From: Ricinus communis
Lineage: Eukaryota; Streptophyta; Magnoliopsida; Malpighiales; Euphorbiaceae
Reading direction: 5' to 3'
Assembly: GCF_019578655.1 (NCBI RefSeq)
Contig: NC_063258.1
Span: 25,982,802-26,046,801 of the forward strand
Length of the DNA: 64,000 bases
Below, in pieces: positions 48,661 to 61,540 of the stretch. The notes beneath the pieces are model-generated. The model worked only from the letters and a program-made list of their open reading frames with translations, made no database searches and was not told where the DNA came from. The translations under genes were made by a program, and so were the position numbers. Position 1 is the first letter of the stretch. Each line of letters starts with the position of its first letter.

Positions 48661-51368
48661 TTAGAGAATAAATGTTTCTACTCCAGGGGGTAATTCTGTC
48701 CTGAGCTGTTCGGCACTCATTCTTGCCCCAGGCATATTTTCACCTTTCTGAAACTCCTTTGGGGCATTTCAACAAAGTAGGATTGCAATATCTATGATAA
48801 TCTTCTCCACCGTGATGGCGTTTTCGATAAAAAAATTTAATAAGCTCAATATCAACACTTTAATTTTCTCAGTGTTATGCGTCTCAGTCATAGCAACTGC
48901 ATCATACATACGCCAAGCAGTCAGTTGTTATAAATGTAAGCCCTATCAATCTAGATGCAAAATTATAGCCTTCAGAGCAGAAAGTTTAGATATGCAAGAA
49001 TATATTTCAATTTGAGTTCTACTTGGTTAATTAAGTAAAGCTGGCTCCGCAGTCTCCAGAACAAAATCAACTTAAATATAGTACTCTACCAACAACTTAA
49101 CACCATGTTTAAACCTCGGTTGATTATTTGTCCCAGCGAAATGGCACAGTTTGTGTCAGACAAAATAAGATCAAGAACGTTCGAGTTCAAAGACTTGAGA
49201 AACTTAGAACCGCCCTCAAGCCATTCGGTCCCATGTTATGTACTAGAACCCAGAACCTTAGTATACAAATTTTGTATGAGACCTGGATCTGGTTTTCTAG
49301 TTACACAAGTAAGTTTTGGCCCCAAATGACCTGAATTCCTGCAGTTAATTTCATATTTGAACCATTCAACTTCACTCTCTCCCACTTTGACTTTAAACAC
49401 TTTCCACTATATACCATAATAAGCTTGTGTCTTAGCATGTATGAACAACAAAGAGAGAGTTAATCATTGAGGAGAAAATAGGAACAAGAAAGATGGGATA
49501 AGATTTCATCACCATGTTAACCTATATGATACAGGAGATGAGTGGATTCTATTAGTTGTGCTTATGATATATCAAGGGATCCTATAAAGTAGTTAAGGTT
49601 GCACGTCTAATGTAATCCTCTGCCTCATTAAGTGGCTTTGGCGAAATATAAAATCGAAAACCAAACTGCTTAATCAGTTATTCTATTAGCAGGTCAGTCG
49701 AGAGGTGCAGTGTTATTATCCTTTTACTTAAAGTCTATCACACTCTATTAGTTCGACTCTTCTCTTTACCTTAACTACACATAAAAGATAACGGAACATG
49801 ATTTCGACCTAGACACTTCAAAGCAGTAATAAAATCTGTGATTTTGAAAAGTAAGGAAATCAGATGCTCATCCCCTAGTCCAAGTAAATTAAACCAAGTA
49901 TATCATTTGTCATACCAATTTCATGCACATAAAAATCCAAGCCTAATTCTGAATAAAACCAGAAAAAGTTGAAAATCATGGGCTATCTACATCATAAATT
50001 AGGCATCAATAGCAAACCTGAGATATACAACCCAAAAAAAAAAAAAAGCATTTTGCCAAATACAAATATAAAACAATATGACCATGAAGAGCTACAATGT
50101 AAATAAAACAGTCAATTGAAAAGAATGCAGCAAAGTACACACAAAAAAAAAAAGAAAACGGAAGAAGTATTGTGAAAAAGTACCAAAATGCAATATGCAA
50201 AAAACATGTAACATAAGAGGCAACTTATGGCACTATCTCATGTAGACAAGAGGTTGAATTTCTAAGCTAGAAGTAAAGACCACTTACTTCCAATGTAAAT
50301 TTATGCAGGAAAGGAGATAATTTTATCAGTTGAGATAAACCAAGAAGGCTATCAAACTCATCGATAGATACTTTGATTATCAAGTGCCTGAGATTAGTTA
50401 ATTCAGAGAACTTCAGAAAATTCATATTTTTATGCAAGATAAAATAACTAAGAAGAAATTAAATCTAAAGCACATACTCGCCAAAGCTGTCGCAGGACAT
50501 ATATTTTATACTAACCTCGTGTAGATGTATGTCAAATGTAAGAATCTCCAGCTGAGAAAAGTAGCTTGAAAATGGGCCAAAAGTATAATTTACACAATGA
50601 CCATATGGGCATCAATTAACAAATCAACAAGAGAGGTAAGATTCCAAACTTGCAAGCTAATTTCTTCTCCACAATAAGAGAATGAGACAAGATTTGGAGC
50701 AAAAATCTCCATGCTTTAGAATCCGGACAGGCCACAATTTCAAGATAATTTAATCCTACTGATGAACCAACAACTTTTAAATCTACAAGATCTTCTGAAG
50801 AATGCACATACAGTAGTTCAAGTAGTGGACAATTAGACAAGAATTGCTCAATGACTTCACCCTTTATATTGACAAACTTCAAACAAAGTGACTTTAAAAA
50901 CCTTAAAGCTGGATAAACCATGAGGCGGACGATAAACATCCACTGGGAAATCATAGATTTTTGGATTCTCTGTAATAATGAATGGAGTCAAATCAATCTC
51001 AAGCCTTTTAACTTCTTTAGTCAATGCAAAGTTAATCCATTTATCGAGATGGGTACTAAATCTTCTATGCAAACCAAAACCGACTATAAAATCATCCAAT
51101 TTCGGACCTTTATAAATATCTACAACTTGATTGACCGATCTTATAAACACATTCCTCTCTTCTTTCAATAATTTTAATCAACATTTAATACTCCACTTAG
51201 TTTTCGAACCATCAAAGACTAAACGGGTTATTAATGTCCATAAACTCCTCCATTAGTCAGACAGGACACTAGTTCTTGCTGCTTCTTTAAGTGGTAGCTC
51301 GGACAGAATTGAAACAATAATCTCTTCTGGCAATTGGCTAATTCTATCTTCCCCGTATAAGTTATATC
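48661..51368 (-). pseudogene. F-box/LRR/FBD protein pseudogene
   Basis: Pieces of one F-box/LRR/FBD gene lie in order on the minus strand. The F-box ([31 protein letters not shown]) starts near 51350. Leucine-rich segments follow at 51170-50880 and 50880-50520 (FLSNCPLLELLYVHSSEDL, YFSQLEILTFDIHLHE), then 50447-50288 (LRHLIIKVSIDEFDSLLGL) ending at a GTAAGT donor. The FBD C-terminus is at 48850-48661 (FFIENAITVEKIIID, ending SAEQLRTELPPGVETFIL). Lesions: TAA at 51253-51255 within the F-box, TGA at 51178-51180, frame changes near 50905, 50720 and 50595, an indel-type frame change at the A-run 48829-48835, and TGA at 48769-48771. Such F-box genes form large, fast-evolving plant families with many dead copies. 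Confidence 0.85.
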
Positions 51369-52808
51369 CTTAAAAAAAAAATTATGATAATCAACAATAA
51401 ATACCCAATAAAAGAAAATGATCAATTAATAAAAAAGGCAATGACTTTTTTGTTTACCTTGTGATTTGGGTTGAGAGAAGAAAAACGAAATATTTTGTCC
51501 ATTTAACCTAATTTGTCTTATATTCAAGTCAAAATTATAATATTGAGAGGTTTTTCTTAGAGGATCGATGTATGTACAGATGTGCAGGGAGTATGTTAGC
51601 TTGGCCTCAGCTGCTTTGCCCCCGTCGGATTGGAACCGGCGCAGGTGAGCGGAGGAAGCGACGGTTCAGAGAGAATAGAGAAAAGAATTAAATGTAGGTC
51701 ATTGTTTTCGTTTCGGATAAATTCCCAAATTTAATGGGCTAAGCTTCACTGAAGAATAGGCCCATGAATTGGACTATTTAGCGTTATGCAAAGCCTTGAC
51801 TTTTTGGTTTCTTAAGAGTCCATTAGTACATTTGGATACAAAATTTTATTCATTGCACAGATATTTTAAAGATAAATTTTCTTTTCTCAAATCAATATTA
51901 TTAGATTAATAAATATTTTATTGTAATTTATCATCAAACAATGAAATTAGTAGCTATTAAGTTTTAAATTAACATTATCAAATTAAAAAATACAGAAATG
52001 CTGGTTGATCAGAAAAATAATAATCGCGGGATTCTTAAAATTTTTTAAAAAATTAATAGTAAAACACTTATTTTATTAAAATTTTTAAATTTATACTTTT
52101 ATCTAAAAAGCTACATAATTAAATTTACCGCACAATAAAATCACAAGTCATCTCTTTTCCATATCCTTCTATTAAGACTTTTCTAGTGAATAAAGAATTT
52201 TAAGAAATTAATTCAAACAATAAATTTTGTTTAAAATAATGAATTCTGCAGAATATCATCTGGGTAATTTTCATACTTAAATGATAAATAAAATGAAGGA
52301 AAAGTAATTTAATTTGTCAATAAGAATACTAATATAATTACATAATATTTACATCAGGTTGCATGTTTAATAAGTAGATTCCATTACATCCAATCATATA
52401 TAGGGGAAGTGCGTATGGGATGTGCAAGAAATTGTGAGAGGAAGAATATTAATATAGTGTTAAATGTGGTGGAAAAGAAATTAACAAAAGCGTGCAACTT
52501 TAGCAATCCGATTAGGGCAAATTATTTTGTTAAATAATGAAAGATTCTTGTTAGGGATGTTCCAACACTTGCCCAAAGTCGCATCAAGAAAACGTCATTG
52601 TAACTTACATTAGTTTCTAAATTAAACTATCTAACTTTTTTATTATAAAATTCAGAAAAAAAATGCCTTCAACTTGAAATTTCTTTTGAACTGAAATATA
52701 CATTTGGAATTTATATTGATTTTGTGATTTTAATCCTATATTTTAATTTGAATAAAATTTTAAATTTAGATCTTTTTTTAATTTTTAAAAAATAAATAAA
52801 ATTCAATT
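51369..52808. other. intergenic, nothing supported
   Basis: Promoter-side flank of the F-box pseudogene, including a short GC-rich patch at about 51600-51665, followed by AT-rich sequence. No exon or TE was confidently recognised. Confidence 0.5.
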
Positions 52809-53015
52809 TGTTAGAAGTTGTATTTATCCCACATCGCTTCGTTACTGGGTTGTTATAATGTATATAAGTGGATTGGACATCTTCTTTCTTTGAGCTAGCT
52901 TTTAAGATGAATTCTACCCAAATCCATTTATCAAAATTAAATAATCTATAATTAAAAAAATAAAGATTAAGATCACTAATCCTTATCTTTAGAGAACCAT
53001 TTTGTTTTGGTATCA
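52809..53015 (+). mobile_element. TRIM-like LTR with initiator-tRNA primer site
   Basis: A segment of about 190 bp starts TGTTAGAAGTTG, contains TTATCCCACATCGCTTCG and a TATATAAG box, and ends near CCA at 52999. TGGTATCA follows at 53008-53015, the usual primer-binding word complementary to initiator Met-tRNA in plant TRIM and Copia elements. The start, the CCCACATCG block and the PBS fit terminal-repeat retrotransposons in miniature. No second LTR was found, so it is probably a fragment. Confidence 0.4.
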
Positions 53016-56000
53016 ATCTTTCATTATCTTATTGAGCTGCGGGAATTGGATATTACTATGTTAAAGGGCAAAGACAATTTCCACCCATCTTTCTCTTTCA
53101 ACTTTTTTTTTTTGTTTTTAAGAAAAGAAGCCTAATGATGTCATTTATAATGTTTTATAATGATTAACTAATTTAATAATTAAGGTACGGAGTAATGTTA
53201 GTCTAAGTCACATTTAAATTTGTTCCACATTAGTGTATGATCACATATTTTGATTTTTATGATTAATATGAAGACAATAATTTCTAAATGATTTAAACAA
53301 CAAGCAGTTGCCGAGGGAGGCAGGGGATGTGAGGGGGACTTGGCCCCCCAAACTCTAAAACCTTCTACAATTTTCTCTATATATTTTATATAGATATTTT
53401 GGATTTCACCTTTTAAAATGTTCAGAATATTTTCTATTTAATTTTCTCTATATATTCTAAATTTTGACTGCCAACTTTAGAAATTTTAAAATTTTTCCTA
53501 TATATTTTTTTAGTTTTTTTTCACTTTCAGTGCCTCTTAACTCTTAAAATTGTTGTTTTAGCCCCTCTGTATTGAAGTCTTTGGTCGTTCGTACATGATT
53601 AACAAGTAAATACTAATGAAAGATTGCCATCTCAATGCTTGTTTATTGTAAAAGGAATCATCATCATCATCATCATCAATCATATATATTTTATATCAAT
53701 AATACAAACATAGAGCCAACGAAGGATGAGGTAAGATTGGGAAGACATTATTGGGTGACCCTTAATATATAGTTTAAAGAAAAGCATCGGCTCTTTTACT
53801 GACTAATAAAGGAGGAGATCGGTGTTATGGACCACTTGAAAAGAAAGAAAAGAAAAAAAAAAACAATTAACTAAAAAGGAGGGTTTACATACATCATGTT
53901 TCTAAAAAAGCCACTCTTTAAATTTAGTTTATTAATTAGTAAAATTATATATATAGATGTTAAGTGAGGTCACAGCAAAGGGTTATCTAACCATATTTAA
54001 CCCTAAAGAGATATGCATATGTCATGTAAACTTTGTTTATGTGGGTGTTTTTCACTTTCTATTAACTTAATTAAATGTCATGCTCCACTGCATCTACCAA
54101 CTTAGAGAGTCATTAATTTACTTCACCTTGGATTAAGTTCTTATTAAACAACATTATTAGTTTTATGTAAAAATTTATTTTAGAGAGAGATTATATATTA
54201 TCAAACTAAATTTAATTTGTATATGTTATGTAAAAATTGAGTGTGGAACCAATAAGCCTGCTACTATGACACCGAAATGGGGTCTACAAGCCGGCAACCT
54301 GATCGATGTTAAATCCTTTCTCAAGCAAGATGAAGAACAAACCATAGTCATATTTGTCATCACTATTTAAAAAGAAAAAAGGAAAATTTGTTTATTTTAA
54401 ATATAGCAACATTTGTAGATAATTAGAGAGAAAAATGATATTAATTTAACATTTTAAGGCTCATATTAAAAGAATAATAATTAAAAAAAAAAAGTACATG
54501 TGAGGTGTATCTTATAGATTCCGTGAATGAAATTTTTTGTTAGGCTTTGAAAAGAACCTCTTGTTATTATCTTTTTGGTGAAAAGTACTAAATTATGTTT
54601 GGGATTAGGATGGTTTTGGACATTAGATCCGTTCTGGCAGTTGATGTTAATGTTATTGAGCGTGTCAAGCAAAGATTTATCAGATAATCCATACTTAGCC
54701 ATAATCCAAGATAATTTTACCATAATATTTTTTTTCATTTTATGAAATGATATGGTTACATATACCTTTAGGATTTCTTTAGCTAAGCGGTTACTAATAG
54801 TCGGTAGCTAATAGTTGTTACCGGTAGTTCACAGCTAATAGCTGATAATTTATTAATTAAATGTTAGTTAACTTATTACTAATTGTCGTTGTTTAAATGT
54901 TTATAATGGTTAATATATACATCAATTAGATAATTTTATAGAATTATACTATATTTTATATTTATATTAATTGATTTAAATAGAACTCGGATATGTTTAT
55001 AAATTTATGCATATACATAAATAAGTAAATAATATATTATCTATAAAATATAAATATTAAAAACAATAGTCCACCACACGTCTGCTATTTACAACACACA
55101 GATGACAAAAATGTTTCATTATTTTCGAAATTTTAAAGACCAAAGTGAATATCATGTTTTTATTCAAAGATAGAAATGTGGCTGTGTTTGGATTGGTAGA
55201 AGGCGTTTTCCATTGAAGTAATTAATTATCCACAAATCAAAATGGGCTGAAAGCTAAGACACTGACTAGTGGCAAGATCGTAGCCAAACATGCATATCCT
55301 TCATCATTATTTGCATATCCAAAGTACCCCCGAAGAAAAAAAAAAGTAAAAAAATAAAATAAAAGATTGATATGATGAAGGAACAAAGAAGATAAAATGC
55401 ATATAATGATACAAAACACATTTGTTGTTTTCTGAAGATTGAAAACAGATTGATTTTATGGCATTAGATTCAATTTCACTTTTATAGGGCCCCAAATGTG
55501 CAACATGTTTATATCCATCTGAAATTCAATAAAGTTGGATGATTATTGTTTTATTATTATTCTTTTTCATTTAGCCCCATATGTATGTGATATGATATGA
55601 CCTTTGTTTTTTTTTTTTTTCTTTTTTAATCTCCAATTATGTGACCCATCTTTTCATTTTACAATCAGTTACTGAATCCTTTCATTTCCTTCCCTTTCTT
55701 GTCAAGCCACTAGGATTCCTATACAATTTACTTTTATTGCTGATCCCTTCAGTATTAAATCATGGCTATGATCATAGCTTTGTACTTTGACATTAGGGAT
55801 TTAAGAGGGAGAGACTACTCCTAAGGCTGAATTATAAATTAAAAAAATTTAATTCGCACGATTAAAAAATATAAATATAAATTTTTATTAATTAAATAAG
55901 ATTTTCTTTGTTTTATATTTAAGGTATTAATGTTATTCGACATTGGTTTTGAGATTCTCAAATAACCTCTACGTGTAAATTATGAATAAGTAATTTTCCT

Positions 56001-57993
56001 TATCTTTTATGTAAGGCAAGATTAAAAGAACTCACACCTTATTATTAGTTGGTTATCTTTCTAAGTTTTCTGAGTATCACTAAAACTATAATGTTGTATT
56101 GAAGCATTTGCATTTTACATATACACGTTTTTAGGTTTAATTATTATAAAAAGAATTACATATTTTTAGATTCAGTATGTAATTTTTTAAAATTTTTAAT
56201 ATTAATATTTTTTAATTTTAACTAAGTTTAAAATATTAACATTTAATTATACAAAATTAATATTAAAATTAAAAAATATAGAGAAAACATATTAAAAGTA
56301 TGTCATACAAATCCAACAAACGTGTGCATTAGTATTGCATACATTTGCAGCACGGATAAGAAATATGGTTAGTTGCAAACCATAGTAGCAGCCAATGTCC
56401 TAAAGATTTTCACGTGGATTGTCCAATCAAAATCAAAGCATGTCGGGTAGAGAGAGAGAGAGAGTGAGAGGAGATAAAGATAATAAAATTTTATTTTATT
56501 TCTTCTTCCCATTTTCAGCTGCTCTCTTTGTTCATGTTCATTGGTTGGGGTGTGTTGGTCAAATTCCAACGCTAAAAAAGGGTCAGTCTGCCCAACTAAA
56601 CCTTCTGGAGTTTCAGAAGAACATGGCTGAGTTTGCCCACTATTACTATGTTGTCACAGCAGAAACCAAATTAAGTGTTAATTAATAGATTAGGTTGAAC
56701 CAGCCAAAATAGTTTCGTCTAATTATTTTAAAAATGATTGGACTCTACTTTTAATTTTATAAGTGGACTATATGTGGTACTCATTTAGTATTATCAACCC
56801 ATTTTCATCAATATTCAATATAGTAGCAATCAATTGATCTGAAACAAAAGAACACAATGTGGGATTTGTATAGCAAACAAGAGGAGGAGAATAAATACTA
56901 AAGCCCCCACCAAAAGCAACATAAATAGCACTTCCAAAATCCATAAGAAATAGAAAGGACAAGCTTTCATGATTATATCAATATTCTGATCTACAGCCAA
57001 AGCTACCCCAACAAAATTTCTCAGTTGCCCATCATGTTTTGTTTCCTTGAGTTTTCTTTTTCTTAATTTATTTTTATATTTTATGCCTTTCTTATCTCCA
57101 TGGACCGTCTGCCACTTGTCATCACAATGCATATACATGCTTTTCTTTAGAGACCATAACATTTTATATGTTTTTCCATTTAATTTAATAGCACAATGTT
57201 GGTTTTGAATATAAAAACAAATAAATAAATCAATCAAATCTTCTTGCCATTTCTTAAACCTTTTATTTCAAAGAAATCAGAGCCACTGTCTTCTGAATTT
57301 TCCAAGAATTCTTGACTATATACAAAGTAGTGTGTTCCATGTTATCCTCAAGTACTCAATTTTAATAAGTCGGGGCACAATGGTAGGTATCTCATATGTG
57401 ACATGCCTATTTATTCAAATATTATATTTTAGATAATGCGAGTTGATATTTTAGAAAAAATTATATACCAACTACATAGTTTTTTCTTTAAACTTTATTA
57501 ATTTAGACTCTGAAACTCTTTACTTTCTGCTACTGTTTTTTATTTTTTTATTTATTTTTACATGTCTTTATTTAATTTTTACTCAATTTTTATAATATAA
57601 ATAAATAAAAGAGATAAAAAAAAAACAAAAACAGAAGTTAAAAGAATGTTATATTATATATTATATATATATTAATATAATATACCTAAATAGTGTTAGT
57701 CAGTCAGTTAGTTAGTTATAAAAAATGGTTTGTTTTTTCATTCTATTAATTGATGTATTGAACACTAAAAATGTGAAAATATATTTTTCTAAAAGAATAC
57801 CTTATGCAAATGAAAAAGAAAAACCAAAAACAAAAACAAACAAGACAGTATGAATGGGCTGCTAAAGACTGACAGAGGAAGCATCGCAGCACATGCCTTT
57901 GCTCATGAATATAGAAATGGAGAAGACTTATATATTATTCCACATGTAGTGAGTTCATGTTTCTCCAAGGCCACTTAAAGGACAGACCTTTCT
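53016..57993. other. AT-rich intergenic region
   Basis: No supported protein gene. It holds a TE-like patch at about 53310-53400 (GGGGGACTTGGCCCCCC), an (ATC)n microsatellite at about 53657-53678, two GCATATCC words at 55292-55299 and 55313-55320, and a promoter-like block near 56380-56470 (two CCAAT words, CACGTGGA, and (AG)n) without a convincing gene. The 56830-57237 minus ORF (135 codons, hydrophobic end) is not recognised and sits in AT-rich sequence. Confidence 0.45.
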
Positions 57994-58015
57994 GGGCAAC
58001 TCGGTTCCTTTGTCC
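57994..58015 (+). ncRNA. putative miR399 target-mimic motif (IPS1/At4-like RNA)
   Basis: The plus strand reads GGGCAA, then six bases CTCGGT, then TCCTTTG and TCC. Perfect complementarity to miR399 needs GGGCAA, about three bases, then TCCTTTGGCA. The three extra central bases reproduce the bulge that makes IPS1/At4/Mt4 RNAs uncleavable decoys. Pairing at miR399 positions 4-10 and 14-19 is complete; position 3 is mismatched. A TATA-like word lies at 57927-57936, but it would put the motif very close to the 5' end, so transcript limits are unresolved. Such RNAs sequester miR399 and thereby spare PHO2 during phosphate starvation. The function here is inferred from the motif alone. Confidence 0.5.
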
Positions 58016-58149
58016 CTGTGGATACTTCATCATCCATTTCAATTTATTATTTGCCTTTTTTTGTTTTTTTCCGATTAGGTTTAAAATTTCACATATATCC
58101 ATTCTTCTTTTAATTGTGTTTTTTTATAATTTATTTTATTGATTTCACT

Positions 58150-60337
58150 TGCAACCCAAAACATTGGCATATTTTAGCAATTAAGTTGCACATCTATTGG
58201 TAAAGTCTTCTTAGATATGAGATTGGTGATCTGTGTTTCAATGGACATTGACTTCATAAATAAATATTTTTATGATGATTTCGAGAAATTCATATCCTTA
58301 AAAGTTAAGTTGCTAGCTTAAAGCATCTAACCAACTACTTCTCTCTTATATTCTTCTTGTTCTTAATTTAATTTTTATTGATGATTTGAGCAATACTTTT
58401 TATATTCTTTAAATATAATGCTCTAATATTACGTAAATTAACTTCATATATAATATGATTGACATCTTAATTTTTGTACTCAAGAAAAATAATAATATAA
58501 ATCTGGCTCTTCAAAATTCATAATTTTTTTTTTCTAACCAAATGATGTTTTCTTACAAATTTTTTATGAATTTTATAAAATAATCGCTTGAAACCCTTGA
58601 AATTGACATATCTTGTTAAAATAAACACATTTTGAACATTCTTTTCAGTTACACCATTAAATATGCACTCCATAAGCTAGTCAATTAGCAATCCATTCAT
58701 AAACTAGAGAGGACATGAGTTGATAAAGATTTGATTTTGCGATTATGGGTTACCTAGCTGTGATGTAGTTAAAATGTGTCTTCCAATATGAAATTGTATT
58801 TTTCTTTTTCTCAAAATATTTTAAGGTGAGGTAGTCTTGGGTGTCAATTTTATCCAATTCCTTAAACGAGATTAATAATACACCCTATGTTCTAACCTTT
58901 TAAGTACTTGCCACATAAATCAAACTCAATGATTTCACTTACCATTTGGATTAGTTTTATGAGTCGTAGATTTACCATTTAAATCATATCGTATATGCTA
59001 ATATTAATTTCCATATATGACACTAAAAATATATCATACATTTACAATTTGGTGGGGATTTTAGCACTCCATGTTTAAAGTATTTAGAGTGCAATACATT
59101 GAGTAGAAAGATGTTTAAACATTGAGAAAGGAAATTAAAAAAAATAAAAATTCACACGATTATGTAGAAATGGTTTTTTTTTTTTTTTTTGATGAAATGC
59201 CAAATTGAGAAATGAAATCAAACTCGTTTAAATAATAATATTCTTTTTAAGCTATTTCTTAATCATTTTCCCTTCAGCAATTCCCAAAATTCGAAAACTG
59301 CATGGACTACTAGTTGCCGGATTACATTGTAAAGCAGAAAAATATGTTTAAACATTACTCCCTTCGTGCTATACTAACCATACTAATTAAAAAAGATTCT
59401 AATTATTTATCACATTTATATATTTAATATAATATTAAATATTTTTATTTTATTCTTGTGTTTGAAATAAATATAATAAATTTTATAATATTTATAGAAT
59501 AGTAATTTAGTATAATTTAATTAATTTTTTTTAATATTTAAGTATATTAAAATATTTTCTTAATTCAATGAATTACTTAAAAAAACAATGATTAGTATGT
59601 AATGAATGGAGTATTAGATAGGACTATCAAATGGTTTCTCTAGTAACAATTAAAATTGCATATATCCACACATATAATTGAGTTCACATGTATATGACAG
59701 AAATACCATGCAAGGGCTCCATAATTACTGCTAAGGTGGACCACACTGATTGAAAATGTCAAATATTCTGAGAAGTAACAACAACTATAAAGTTGACAAA
59801 TGTATTTGGTTAGTGAATTAATTTTTTTTTTTTCTGTTTAATATAGAAAGTTCATTAATTAATAATGAACAGCTTGATTGTAAATGGGTTTTCCTTTCTA
59901 ATCTACTAGCTATAAAATCTATGAATATTTTCTTGATCTAATATAGGCATAAAAAGGAAAAAAACAAAAGAGTGAGAAAAAGAAGAAATGGGGCAAGAAA
60001 AGCCAGAAATTCTTGATGTTTATAATTTAAGTTGTGAACAGAATCCAATAACTAGATTACCCTAAAAAATTAGAGAACATAATCCTCTTACTGATAATAC
60101 CAAGAGGATTCATCTCCAGTTCTCCATATCCAATTAGCTGATCAGAAAACAATGACAGGTACAGAATTATGGGCCCATCCCCTTCATACCAACTTGTAAC
60201 ATTAGTAAAAGAAAAAAGAAAAAGTAAGAATACAAAGAGAGAAAATTAATTAACCATGTACACTATTGGACTAAAAATCACTTAACAAATGCAAAATATT
60301 ATACAGAAAAAGAAAAAAAGGGAAAAAGAAAAATCAA
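58150..60337. other. AT-rich intergenic region
   Basis: No supported gene. Poly(T) tract at about 59172-59189. Its last 400 bp are the likely 3' flank of the following minus-strand gene. Confidence 0.5.
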
Positions 60338-60913
60338 TTAACAGGAGTAGGCCAATCGGTGAATGACTCGATCTCTAAGAATTCCATGGTAAAGAGCTAC
60401 TCTATTTGCAGGCATTTCTCTTGCTTTAACACCAGCACCACTACTTTTCTTGAATTTTGGTGGAGAAGAAGAATTCTTGGCAACAACAATGGCACCATGC
60501 TGCCTTCTGAACTCCTCTCCATCCCCTCTTGGATCCACTACGTCTTCTGCAAAGTGTACTCTCTTCTTCTTCTTCTTCTTATTGGTTTTCTTGCCTTCTT
60601 CACAACCCATCAAAAAAAGAACGAGAAAGTCAATTAACATAGAAAAAATAGAGACAGAAAATATATGCATATGTAGGTATTATAAGTTAAATTCCAGAAA
60701 CATATACATGTACATATATTTGGAGATACCTGAGGAGATACAAGAGCGAAGAACAGCCTGTTGTTGATGAGAAGATTGTGGGATTTGTTGTTCCATAGGC
60801 AACAAAGAGGGGGGGAGAGATTTTTGAAGGCGGAGAGCAAGGAGAATTACGGTGCCGGAGACGGCCATAGCGGTGGCAAGAACCATACCTTGTGAGCACA
60901 GCATAGAAGTCAT
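60338..60913 (-). CDS. small membrane-anchored basic plant protein, function unknown
   Basis: Two exons, 60913-60730 and 60597-60338, with a phase-1 intron of 132 bp; 147 residues. A hydrophobic segment at about 10-29 (MVLATAMAVSGTVILLALRL) is a likely membrane anchor or uncleaved signal. A lysine run (about 64-74) leads into RVHFAEDVVDP. The C-terminus is MPANRVALYHGILRDRV then IHRLAYSC. The join SS|EGKKTNKKK and the C-terminal block match a plant-specific family I remember only as uncharacterised. The acceptor TGAAG|AAGGC was chosen because it keeps this frame. Homologues share the RVHFA and MPANR blocks; I know of no assigned function. Confidence 0.82.
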
Positions 60914-61500
60914 AGTTGATGGTGATGGTGATGATGATGAAGAAGAAAAGAAACTGAATAAAGTGTATGCAAAGGAGAATATGCTTTAAGGGGAGTTTTA
61001 GTTTTTACTCTTGAACACGGGGACAGAAGAAAGATAAATGAATAAACATATAGGTAGAGAGCTGGTGGTGGTGGTGGGTGCAGTCGAAATTAATCTATTA
61101 ATATGTCAAGAAAATGACAATGTACGCATAGTTGAGACCAAAACTGTTTGTATTATTTTAATGCTTTTGTAATGAGAAAGGCAAGAAATTGGTGGGGTTT
61201 TCTTACATTACACAAGCGGGGTAGTAAATGAAAAATTTGAAAAGGGTAAAGATTATGTGTAGTCAATTGTCTTGTAAGCATATGTTCATATTAGTACTTG
61301 ATAGACAACTGTACTATGATGCTTAGACTCTGATTTATACACCTCAGGACACTTTAAATATACATATAAACATTTGTTCTTTTTATATATATGAAATATC
61401 TGTGCCTACTTATATACTAAATACTAAACTTATAATTAAAAAAATTATATAAATAAATACTAAATAATTAAAAATTTTAATTATTTAATATAACCATATC

Positions 61501-61540
<40 letters not shown>

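Noticed and set aside
51600..51665. tRNA T-arm-like GGATTGGAACCGGC
   Set aside because: It does not match the GGTTCGAATCC consensus or its complement, and no other tRNA arms are present.
54780..55215. hAT-MITE-like phrases (AGCTAATAGCTG, GTGTTTGGATTGG)
   Set aside because: The two end-like phrases are not in inverted orientation and no duplication flanks them.
56768..57237. Minus-strand ORFs of 64 and 135 codons with hydrophobic runs
   Set aside because: Two overlapping frames are open in AT-rich DNA, composition is tract-driven, and no family or splice support was seen.
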